Shown: positions 25,276 to 32,054 of the stretch, one piece after another
Layout of the letters: every line of letters starts with the position of its first letter
How positions within the stretch are numbered: the first letter of the stretch is position 1
Assembly (NCBI GenBank): GCA_015068735.1
Contig: SVJW01000011.1
Coordinates: forward strand, 1-47,496
DNA length: 47,496 nucleotides
From: Oscillospiraceae bacterium
Lineage (GTDB): Bacteria > Bacillota > Clostridia > UMGS1883
Direction: 5' to 3'
Notes under the pieces: model-generated
Database searches by the model: none
Seen by the model: the letters and a program-made list of their open reading frames with translations, nothing else
What the model was told of the DNA's origin: nothing
Made by a program: the position numbers and the translations under genes

Positions 25276-27201
25276 TTATTTAGTATTAAATACAAGCACA
25301 GAATTTCCTATAGCTATAGCATCCCCTTGACGGAGGATGTGTCTTGCTGTCTTATTACCGTTTACAATTGTTCCCATCGGCGTTCCGCAGTCAATAAGAA
25401 CATACTTGCTTCCTTCAAGTTTGATATCACAGTGATGTGGTCCAACAAGTTTGTCTTTGAACAGAACGATGGTATTCTTACCATTGTTACCGATGCTTGT
25501 TGTTCCTGCAAATACAAGATATTCCTTACCTTCAAATTCACCGCGAATGACCTTAAGCCAAGCTTGTTTTGCAAACTGTTCAAGCAAACCTACGCCAAGA
25601 CCGATCAGCAAGCCCATGATTACAATAGCAACGCCCCTTGCCACAACATCATTGGGAATAATGTCACAAACATAGTTGAAGAGGAAGCCACCAATAAATC
25701 CGCCGCCCAATCCACCGAGAGCACAGAAAAGCAATCTCTTTTTCTCGGGCTTAATCAAACCGACAGCAACACCAATGCCAAGACCCATGACTGCCCAGCC
25801 TAAACCTCGAACAAAAGCAGCTGTTATATCTGTCGGATCATCTGTAAGCATTTCTGAATACATCCATTGTGCAAGATATCCGCTTATAAATCCTACTACA
25901 ATTGATACACCTGCACCAATTAATGCATATCTTACTGCTTTTTCCTTTGAGCCGTAGAAAATACCTTCTCCTACTCCAAGGAATAATCCGATGAACAAAG
26001 CTATTATCGCAGACCAAAGAGCTGTACTTGTACGGAAAACTTGTTTGAGAGCATCTTCTAATTTACTATCATCTTCACCGTATTCATTAACGTAAACATC
26101 ATACAGCGCATCGCTGGCCATGTCATCATATTCAAAGTAATCGTCTAAATACCCTTCTACTTCATCAGACATATCTCCGCTATACAACCATTCTGCAAAA
26201 GCGTCATCAGATTCTGAATCCACTCCATTATCGGAACACCACTTTTCAAATTCGGCATCTACTTTTTTAGATGCATCCTCAGCTTTATTATAATACTCAC
26301 AGTATTCCACGAGTTCAGAATGTCCGCACAGTTTTGCGGCGGTTACATTACTTGATAAATTATCATCTGTAAATTCAGACACACCAAATCCAACAAAAGC
26401 ACCAATCAAAGCCCAGAGCAATCCTTTAACAAGAATTGTCTTAAAGTTAACTTTTCCACCTTTGACTGTTCCCCCATGAGATGCAGTCTGCATACGTTGA
26501 GCAGTTGGAACAAATTCTATTCCTTCCAGCTCTTCAGCAGTTATTTCAAAATCATTTCCATCGGTTTCCTCAATTACTTCAACGGGGAGTTGATTATTTT
26601 CTCCGAAAGAAACAGTGCTATTTTCAGGATAACAAACCGCCTCTACTTCAAAGTTGTTTTCTGGGTAATTACTTTCCTCTATTACAACACCGTCATCATC
26701 AAACAGATCAATCTCAACACTGTCCTTGGCAGAAGCATAGTCAGCAATATACAAATCAACATTCCCTACAGGAAACAAATGCTTGTTGTCCATAGCCCAC
26801 TGAGCTGCATCAGCGGATAGGGGGCTGTAAGAGTTCCATGATTTATATTGAATCATATCACCGATGTTAATAATAATATCACTTAAAGACTCACCTGCTC
26901 CCCAAATATCACCTATGCAGATTTGACTGTCCCTAAAATTAGGATGCCAAATCGGCGTGAGAATTTTACAAATCGGCTTATACCGGGGATAATCGGCATG
27001 AAGTGTAATTTCAACTTCATGTCTGCTGAGCACTTCTATCTTTCCATCGGGTAATAAATATATGCCATTCACAAAATATGTAATATGATACTTCTCGGGC
27101 GGTTCATCACCTATTGGAGTAACAATAATATTTTTGTGACCGGCAAAATCTTTTTTTACTTGTTCCCAGTCAGAAGCAAGTCTTCGCATTCTTGCGGTCA
27201 T
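25276..27201 (-). CDS. E2 ubiquitin-conjugating enzyme fused to a six-helix membrane region and C-terminal FHA domain
   Basis: A 641-residue fusion. Residues 1-150 form a UBC fold: YPRYKPICKI, the HPN motif at 86-88, the likely catalytic Cys95 in QICIGDIW, then SWNSYSPLSADAAQWA, matching the PN..SPLN..AA end of eukaryotic E2s. An acidic linker (150-250) follows. Hydrophobic, Gly-rich segments lie near 254-273, 393-413, 423-447, 462-482, 488-511 and 519-541, with an acidic region (280-390) between the first two. Residues 560-641 form an FHA domain (SIGNNG, GPHHCDI, GTIVNGN). Canonical FHA phosphothreonine contacts Arg and Ser appear replaced by Asn and Gly. With six helices both catalytic and FHA ends would be cytoplasmic. 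The gene begins 4 bp after the E1 gene. Confidence 0.88.
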   Translation of the reverse strand: MTARMRRLASDWEQVKKDFAGHKNIIVTPIGDEPPEKYHITYFVNGIYLLPDGKIEVLSRHEVEITLHADYPRYKPICKILTPIWHPNFRDSQICIGDIWGAGESLSDIIINIGDMIQYKSWNSYSPLSADAAQWAMDNKHLFPVGNVDLYIADYASAKDSVEIDLFDDDGVVIEESNYPENNFEVEAVCYPENSTVSFGENNQLPVEVIEETDGNDFEITAEELEGIEFVPTAQRMQTASHGGTVKGGKVNFKTILVKGLLWALIGAFVGFGVSEFTDDNLSSNVTAAKLCGHSELVEYCEYYNKAEDASKKVDAEFEKWCSDNGVDSESDDAFAEWLYSGDMSDEVEGYLDDYFEYDDMASDALYDVYVNEYGEDDSKLEDALKQVFRTSTALWSAIIALFIGLFLGVGEGIFYGSKEKAVRYALIGAGVSIVVGFISGYLAQWMYSEMLTDDPTDITAAFVRGLGWAVMGLGIGVAVGLIKPEKKRLLFCALGGLGGGFIGGFLFNYVCDIIPNDVVARGVAIVIMGLLIGLGVGLLEQFAKQAWLKVIRGEFEGKEYLVFAGTTSIGNNGKNTIVLFKDKLVGPHHCDIKLEGSKYVLIDCGTPMGTIVNGNKTARHILRQGDAIAIGNSVLVFNTK

Positions 27202-27205
27202 AAAT

Positions 27206-28399
27206 TCATCCCTCCATCAATCCTTCAAATACTTCAGTTACATCATCGGAAAATTCATAATATACAGTTTTCATTCCAACTCGTCCACCTACAATATGGA
27301 GCAAGGGAATTCCAATTTGGTACAATGTCTTATCAAGGAAATCTTCTTCACCTTTTATTGAATGTATGCTGTCAAACGTCATTTGTTTTCCACACTTAGG
27401 ACAAGCAAGCATTTCACCATTGAGTTTGTGCACAGGAACAAACAAGTCTTTATGTCCACCACATTGACACTTTCCTGTAGTTGCAATATCCCTGTCAAAA
27501 TCAACTACCGCAGTTTCTCCCATATCACTTCTGATTTCGCCCAACAACGCTTTTAAGGTCATAGTCCGTACAGACCAAGGTCTTTCCAGTATTGTTTCAT
27601 ATGTATCATGGCTCATACAATCAGGTTTTTCCTGATATTCAACCACATATGAATCATGTGTCAATCCGTTAAACACATAACCTTTTCCCGCTAATGTCGG
27701 AAGTCCGCGATCAGAATGCAACAGCTTTAGCAACTCTTGTACCTGAACTCCCGCAATTATCGAGGAAGATGTTGGTGTTGTAGGTATTTTCCCCTCGGCC
27801 ATCTGCTGGTGAGTAAGCAAAGCACAGGATTTTCGTTTGTTGATAAGCATCCAATCTGTTTCTGTCATGGTGCATTCATAGCAGGCACCTTGTCCCGGAA
27901 TAAAAACACGAGCAAAACCATTTAGGGCTTCAATTGCTCCGTCAATCCATGGTTTATTTACCTTATAGCAAGATTGGTTTATGGAAAGACGCGCCTCACG
28001 GTTATCAAGTCCACCTAAAACAACATCCATTCTTCGGAACACCCCAAGTCCGACATCATCAATTATGTTGCTGACAAAAGATTTTGCTTTCACATCCGGG
28101 TTGATTTCCATAGCTCTCTCTGCTGCAACTTCAGCCTTATATCGGCCAACATCCCTTGCCCTATAAAGTACGGAGCGGGTTAAATTAGTATTTTCGATAC
28201 CATCCATATCAAATATCAATATTTTACCTATTCCCAACAATGTGAGATTTTTCACTAATTCATTACCGATGGCACCTGCTCCGACAACCATAATTGTTGC
28301 ATTTTTCAGACGTTCCTGATCCCACCATGGGATAAGGCGCAGTCTACTATATCGATCTTCTTCAAAATCAGACGATTGTAACTCCAATATATTTTCCAT
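27206..28399 (-). CDS. E1-like ubiquitin-activating enzyme (ThiF family)
   Basis: A 397-residue protein. The ThiF/MoeB adenylation domain has VVGAGAIGNELVK (nucleotide loop at about 39-50), DMDGIENTNLTRS and GGLDNREAR (Asp131), followed by CYEC (173-176). Cys192 in KRKSCALL aligns with the reactive Cys of ThiF and is the candidate thioester residue. The SIIAGVQVQELLKLL helix completes the core. A C-terminal extension carries CQC and CPKC (311-336), probably a zinc site, and a further domain that may recruit the E2. It activates the C-terminal glycine of the ubiquitin-like protein with ATP. Its start overlaps the stop of the ubiquitin-like gene as TAATG. Confidence 0.92.
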   Translation of the reverse strand: MENILELQSSDFEEDRYSRLRLIPWWDQERLKNATIMVVGAGAIGNELVKNLTLLGIGKILIFDMDGIENTNLTRSVLYRARDVGRYKAEVAAERAMEINPDVKAKSFVSNIIDDVGLGVFRRMDVVLGGLDNREARLSINQSCYKVNKPWIDGAIEALNGFARVFIPGQGACYECTMTETDWMLINKRKSCALLTHQQMAEGKIPTTPTSSSIIAGVQVQELLKLLHSDRGLPTLAGKGYVFNGLTHDSYVVEYQEKPDCMSHDTYETILERPWSVRTMTLKALLGEIRSDMGETAVVDFDRDIATTGKCQCGGHKDLFVPVHKLNGEMLACPKCGKQMTFDSIHSIKGEEDFLDKTLYQIGIPLLHIVGGRVGMKTVYYEFSDDVTEVFEGLMEG

Positions 28400-28677
28400 T
28401 ATTTAGCACCACCTGCTGTAATCTCCGGCTGAAGGCGAAGAACATCTCCGTCTTTAATTCCTGCTTCACCTAAAGTTTGAGCTTCTAACAACTGACGGCC
28501 TGTAACTTTGTGAATAAACTTATAGCTTATTGGATTTCCATCAGGTCCAACAGAAGGTAACTTGATTTTCTCTACAAGTTTAACCATAATAATACCGCAC
28601 TTAATATCGTCCGGCAAACCTACCTTTTGCTCCTTATTACCAGTAGCATCAACGATAATAACATTAATTTTTCCCAT
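28399..28677 (-). CDS. Ubiquitin-like beta-grasp protein (YukD-like) with C-terminal Gly-Gly-Ala-Lys
   Basis: A 92-residue protein with a good AAGGAG site. The pattern of strands (INVIIVDATG, SYKFIHKVTGRQLLE, TLGEAGIKDGDVLRLQPE) matches the ubiquitin/YukD beta-grasp family. It ends in TAGGAK: Gly89-Gly90 followed by two residues, so it probably needs trimming to expose the diglycine before activation by the adjacent E1. The trimming enzyme is probably one of the two JAB proteases in the operon. YukD relatives of type VII secretion usually lack this tail, so conjugation is a better reading than secretion, and no WXG100 or EssC gene is nearby. Confidence 0.9.
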   Translation of the reverse strand: MGKINVIIVDATGNKEQKVGLPDDIKCGIIMVKLVEKIKLPSVGPDGNPISYKFIHKVTGRQLLEAQTLGEAGIKDGDVLRLQPEITAGGAK

Positions 28678-28709
28678 TTCAATTCTCCTTATATTGTATA
28701 TGTATTAAT

Positions 28710-29687
28710 TTATTTCAACAAGTTTTCCAACGCGTGATAACAAGAAATGAATTCATTAGTTGTCGAACTGTTATCGGCGCTGTATGAGTTATAACTTCCT
28801 GAAGGATCAGTTGCTAAACTGTAAAAATCAGTATAAACATTATGCAACTCTTTTACTGCATCACGCAGTTCTTCAACTTCTTCCAAATCTTTTCCTTTAA
28901 TCTTTTTCGGTACATTTTTAATTTTAGCATATAATTCTCTTAACTTAGCATCATAGGTTTCTGCCTGATTAATTTCATCTGACCTATCAACCAACGCGTA
29001 GTAAATTGCATCATTTATATCATATCCGTGCCTGTCATACCAGATATTCTCATACCAATACCGCTGAACAGTATCGGCAATATCTTCAAGATTTACACCT
29101 GCAGTAATTGACAATTCGTAGTATTCTTCTACAGTAGCAATATATTCTTCTTTAGCTTTTTTCGTTTCTTCAGCCTTTTTTGCTTCTAAAATATTGGAAA
29201 CAATGAATCCAACACCTATACAGACAATCAAAGCAATGGCAATAATAATTGGAAGCGCCTTGGATTTTTTCTTTTTCTTATTATTTTCAACATTCGCGTT
29301 AAACTGGTCAACAGCTAAACTCAGGTTTTCATCTATTTGTACCCCGGCTTTTTGTCCACAATTAGGGCAAAACTCCTGACCCTCCTGTAATTCCATACCG
29401 CATCTTCCGCATATGTTTTCCTTCTGCACATTTTTTGCGGTTCCGCAATTAGGACAGAACTGCTGTTCATCCCCCAACATCTCTCCACAATTACTGCACA
29501 CGACTGTAGGATTTGTCCCCTGTTCCTCATACTGTTGCTGGTCGCATCCGAATGTTGTACAACCCTTATTTTCTTCCCAACAGCTTTCGTGGTGAGGAAT
29601 GCCGCAAGAGGGGCACACTTTTGTCAAATCACCCTCTTTGATGTCCGTTTTGCAAAATGGACAAACTTTTCTAATATAGTTTTCCAT
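28710..29687 (-). CDS. Prokaryotic RING-finger protein with two zinc ribbons and transmembrane segment
   Basis: A 325-residue protein with a strong AGGAGG site. The N-terminal RING has Cys9, Cys12, Cys25, Cys28, His33, Cys36, Cys43 and Cys48, with the same GCTTFGC end as its paralogue at 22480-23343. Two zinc ribbons follow at 64-82 (CSNCG, CPNCG) and 93-111 (CGRCG, CPNCG). A Lys-rich stop-transfer and one membrane helix lie at about 145-170 (LPIIIAIALIVCIGVGFIV), then an Ala/Lys/Glu-rich helical region that should be outside. A role as membrane-bound E3 or adaptor is likely. It is the first effector gene after the regulatory pair, just before the ubiquitin-like gene. Confidence 0.85.
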   Translation of the reverse strand: MENYIRKVCPFCKTDIKEGDLTKVCPSCGIPHHESCWEENKGCTTFGCDQQQYEEQGTNPTVVCSNCGEMLGDEQQFCPNCGTAKNVQKENICGRCGMELQEGQEFCPNCGQKAGVQIDENLSLAVDQFNANVENNKKKKKSKALPIIIAIALIVCIGVGFIVSNILEAKKAEETKKAKEEYIATVEEYYELSITAGVNLEDIADTVQRYWYENIWYDRHGYDINDAIYYALVDRSDEINQAETYDAKLRELYAKIKNVPKKIKGKDLEEVEELRDAVKELHNVYTDFYSLATDPSGSYNSYSADNSSTTNEFISCYHALENLLK

Positions 29688-29720
29688 TTTTAAACCTCCT
29701 GTCTTAATGTTTTTTATTTA

Positions 29721-30392
29721 CTATGGCAAGCAAGTTTTACAAGGTTCATAATTCCCGCTTTTAAATTCTTCTTCAGTAAGCCTGAATACATTGTTTTTAT
29801 TCTTAACAAAAATACATTCTTTCTCGTGATACTTGTTACCGGAAGTCGTTATGTAATATTCACCATAATATGTCTGTTCCCGGCTCATCCGTTTCAACAA
29901 CAAAAAGCCTGAAACTATCAAAACAATTGTTAAAAAAATATATATCAGTTTCTTTTTGTGTTTGCGAATTGCTTCGATTAAAGTATCCGCTATAGATTTA
30001 TTCAGTAAATAATGTGCAAATTCGTTAGCTTCATATTCATCTGCAACATCTTTTCCAATAATAGGGACAGTTTTTAAATGTTTAAGAAAAATATGCCCGT
30101 TTTCATGGGCTGCAATCATTCTTTTTTCTTGTTCATTCAGATCTTCATGAATAAATACCAAACGATAGTTCTGATCTGCATAAACAAAACCTTTAGAGTG
30201 AAGAACACCATCGGACAGTTTTAAAGAATCAATTAATGTTTGGACAGAAGCATCATTATAAATATGATTAAACTCAATAACTGTATATCCTTGCATCACG
30301 AGTGTAGCTCGTAAGTTTTCATAGGTACAATCTGTCAATCCAAATGTTTTTTTAAAATTTTTTACCTTCTTTTGAATTTCATAATTAGTCAT
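29721..30392 (-). CDS. ImmA/IrrE-type metallopeptidase with transmembrane segment and Ada-like metal-binding tail
   Basis: A 223-residue protein. Residues 70-135 hold the zinc protease core HENGH (96-100) with a third ligand candidate in DEYEANEFAHYLL (119-130), as in ImmA/IrrE enzymes that cleave XRE repressors. A transmembrane helix follows at about 148-166. The last 45 residues (YHEKEC ... LTEEEF ... EPCKTC, with His189, Cys193, Cys218 and Cys221) look like the small Ada-like zinc domain found on some secreted proteins. The frame is open upstream, but ATG 30392 overlaps the stop of the XRE gene by 8 bp, giving coupling, and is preferred. It probably inactivates the adjacent repressor when a signal arrives. 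Confidence 0.85.
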   Translation of the reverse strand: MTNYEIQKKVKNFKKTFGLTDCTYENLRATLVMQGYTVIEFNHIYNDASVQTLIDSLKLSDGVLHSKGFVYADQNYRLVFIHEDLNEQEKRMIAAHENGHIFLKHLKTVPIIGKDVADEYEANEFAHYLLNKSIADTLIEAIRKHKKKLIYIFLTIVLIVSGFLLLKRMSREQTYYGEYYITTSGNKYHEKECIFVKNKNNVFRLTEEEFKSGNYEPCKTCLP

Positions 30393-30939
30393 TTCTGTGG
30401 TTTTGCTCCTTGATTGTTCTGAGTGCTTTTGTTGCTTGCACATCCGCCATTTGTGTGGTAGGGATAAAGTTTTTACCATCAAAAGATTTAATAACAACAT
30501 CACCTGGAGTCTGAGTACACCTTGCCCATTCAACCATTATTAAAGTACGGATAGAACGTAACGCCTGTTCATCCAAACAATCAACAATAGTTTTCATCCC
30601 GTTTCCAAACAAAGCTTCTATTTCAACGTCATGCAAATCAACACCACCATTATAGTGCTTTACGATGTCGTAGGGAAACGCACCTAATGCTCTTATCACC
30701 TGATGAGTTTTTTGGTTATAGTCATAAAACATAATTAGCGAAAGAAATGTACTCCAAGACATTCGTCGGATTCTTCTTTCGATTGCACCATAAGTTTGCC
30801 TGGAAATTCCAATCAGCATAGCCAATTCCTCTTGAGATATTTCAGCTTTTGTGCGCAAGAGTACAAGTTCAGGGGTTAACGCTGAAATAAATTTTTCTTT
30901 TTCTTCTTCAGTCAATGACCAACACACTTGATTTTCCAT
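30385..30939 (-). CDS. XRE-family transcriptional repressor
   Basis: A 184-residue DNA-binding protein with AAGGAG ahead of the ATG. The helix-turn-helix lies at about residues 22-60 (LRTKAEISQEELAMLIGISR, then QTYGAIERR). The C-terminal 120 residues are helical and of unknown function, perhaps a dimerisation or cleavage region. It is the first gene of the ubiquitin-like operon, 70 bp after a consensus promoter that carries repeated TACC-ATA-CAT sequence, so it most likely represses its own operon. The pairing with an ImmA/IrrE protease resembles the ImmR-ImmA switch of mobile elements. Confidence 0.88.
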   Translation of the reverse strand: MENQVCWSLTEEEKEKFISALTPELVLLRTKAEISQEELAMLIGISRQTYGAIERRIRRMSWSTFLSLIMFYDYNQKTHQVIRALGAFPYDIVKHYNGGVDLHDVEIEALFGNGMKTIVDCLDEQALRSIRTLIMVEWARCTQTPGDVVIKSFDGKNFIPTTQMADVQATKALRTIKEQNHRND

Positions 30940-30975
30940 ACATCTCAGCTCCTTTAATTTACTCTTGCAAATATA

Positions 30976-31043
30976 TACCCATACATATATTTCATACTAC
31001 CATATACATCCTTAATTATACACGATGGTGTTAGATTTGTCAA
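30976..31043 (-). promoter_or_regulatory. SigA consensus promoter and candidate XRE operators of the ubiquitin-like operon
   Basis: On the minus strand TTGACA (31038-31043) and TATAAT (31015-31020) are separated by exactly 17 bp, the full consensus. Transcription should start near 31008. Two similar blocks, TACCCATACATATAT (30976-30990) and TACCATATACAT (30998-31009), overlap or follow the start site and are candidate repressor half-sites. The rest of 31044-31131 shows nothing else. Confidence 0.8.
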
Positions 31044-31131
31044 TATTCTGTCAGAAAAAGTCGAAAAATGGAGTTTCGCGCAATTAGCTTAAAAATTTTT
31101 CTGTTGCAATAATGTCCTTGATTCGACATTA

Positions 31132-31164
31132 CAAAAAAAGCAGCAGGAATTTCTTCCTGCTGCT
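31132..31164 (-). terminator. Terminator of tRNA-Arg
   Basis: The minus strand reads AGCAGCAGGAA, a short loop, TTCCTGCTGCT, then TTTTTT. It starts 3 nt after the CCA end of the tRNA. Confidence 0.9.
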
Positions 31165-31166
31165 TC

Positions 31167-31241
31167 TGGCACCGCCTGCGAGAATCGAACTCACAACTAA
31201 CCCTTAGGAGGGGTTTATTATATCCATTTAACTAAGGCGGC
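31167..31241 (-). tRNA. tRNA-Arg, anticodon CCT
   Basis: A 75-nt cloverleaf with encoded CCA. The acceptor stem GCCGCCT pairs with AGGCGGT. The anticodon stem AACCC/GGGTT encloses the loop CTCCTAA, giving anticodon CCU, which reads AGG. The T-loop GTTCGATTC is present. Its 3' end faces the ubiquitin-like operon, the usual side for integration of mobile elements. Confidence 0.95.
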
Positions 31242-31247
31242 ATAAAC

Positions 31248-31281
31248 TAATTTACCGTCCCGTAATTGGGACGGTAAATTA
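31248..31281. terminator. 14-bp perfect hairpin after rpmF
   Basis: TAATTTACCGTCCC/GGGACGGTAAATTA with a 6-nt loop lies 10 bp after the rpmF stop and 6 bp before the tRNA. The T-run is short, so it may be a partial terminator or an mRNA 3'-end processing point that lets transcription continue into the tRNA. Confidence 0.7.
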
Positions 31282-31291
31282 ACATTTGTGA

Positions 31292-31474
31292 TTACTCAGC
31301 TGCTTTTTTAACAACCTGAACGCCCTTGTAGTAACCGCAATGCTTACATACGATGTGTGCCTTAATAAGCTCACCGCAGTTAGAGCACTTTACCATACCG
31401 GGAACTTCAAGTTTCCAATTAGCTCTTCTCTTATCTCTTCTTGCCTTAGAAGTTTTTCTCTTCGGAACTGCCAT
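31292..31474 (-). CDS. rpmF: 50S ribosomal protein L32
   Basis: A 60-residue ribosomal protein, normal length for L32. It starts [18 protein letters not shown] and carries a Cys4 zinc site (CSNCG, then CKHCG), marking the zinc-binding form. It follows the DUF177 gene by 3 bp, the standard bacterial order, and is the last coding gene before a 14-bp hairpin and the tRNA-Arg gene. Confidence 0.97.
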   Translation of the reverse strand: MAVPKRKTSKARRDKRRANWKLEVPGMVKCSNCGELIKAHIVCKHCGYYKGVQVVKKAAE

Positions 31475-31477
31475 TTT

Positions 31478-31978
31478 CTACACCTCTTTACTTAAATTTC
31501 TAAAGATGGCGAATCTCGGGTCATAGACCTTTGTCTCGCAATTGCATTCATTTTTGTTAAGGTCTATGCCGCACACCGGGCAGAGTCCCTTGCACTCCTC
31601 CATGCATAGTGGTTGCATGGGAAGCTCTTCAAATATGCACGCATCAATACTGCCGGAAATATCAATGACATTTCCCGAAACAGTAATACACTCTTCATCA
31701 AGGTCGGTTAAGTCACTATCAATACTTTCAAAAAGCTCTGCCGAGAGTTTTCCTACGACAGGTTGACCGCAACGGGAACATTCTGTTTCATACCCCCCTG
31801 CAACCGTAGCCGATATTTCAAGTGCACCACCGATGTTATAAACTTTACCCGTTATTTCAACAGGCTTTGAAAAATTGAGCGTGCTGCCCATATAGTCAAG
31901 CTTTCCGAGCTCCACATTTCCCGAAAATGCTTTTGAAGCACCATCATTTCTAAGCACAGATGCAATATTAATCTTCAT
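31478..31978 (-). CDS. YceD/DUF177 family protein
   Basis: A 166-residue protein of the DUF177 family, which is found next to rpmF in most bacteria and is linked to 23S rRNA/ribosome metabolism. Cys-rich motifs CSRCGQP and LCPVCGIDLN suggest zinc binding. The frame opens at GTG 31987, but ATG 31978 is 6 nt from AGGTG and is chosen. A perfect SigA promoter lies just upstream, at 32023-32051. Confidence 0.9.
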   Translation of the reverse strand: MKINIASVLRNDGASKAFSGNVELGKLDYMGSTLNFSKPVEITGKVYNIGGALEISATVAGGYETECSRCGQPVVGKLSAELFESIDSDLTDLDEECITVSGNVIDISGSIDACIFEELPMQPLCMEECKGLCPVCGIDLNKNECNCETKVYDPRFAIFRNLSKEV

Positions 31979-32008
31979 AATAAACACCTATCCCTCAGCG
32001 CTTCTTTT

Positions 32009-32051
32009 ACAGGCGCCTGTCTATTATACTATCAAATTTTCCGATTGTCAA
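32009..32051 (-). promoter_or_regulatory. SigA consensus promoter of the yceD-rpmF-tRNA unit with a palindrome at the start site
   Basis: TTGACA (32046-32051) and TATAAT (32023-32028) on the minus strand, spacing 17. The predicted start point falls in the perfect 12-bp palindrome ACAGGCGCCTGT (32009-32020), a possible operator. It lies right behind the ackA stop codon. Confidence 0.8.
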
Positions 32052-32054
32052 CAA

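Noticed and set aside
28399..28677. Reading the ubiquitin-like protein as part of a type VII secretion system (YukD)
   Set aside because: No WXG100, EssC or other Ess genes are present, and the GG tail plus adjacent E1/E2 argue for conjugation.
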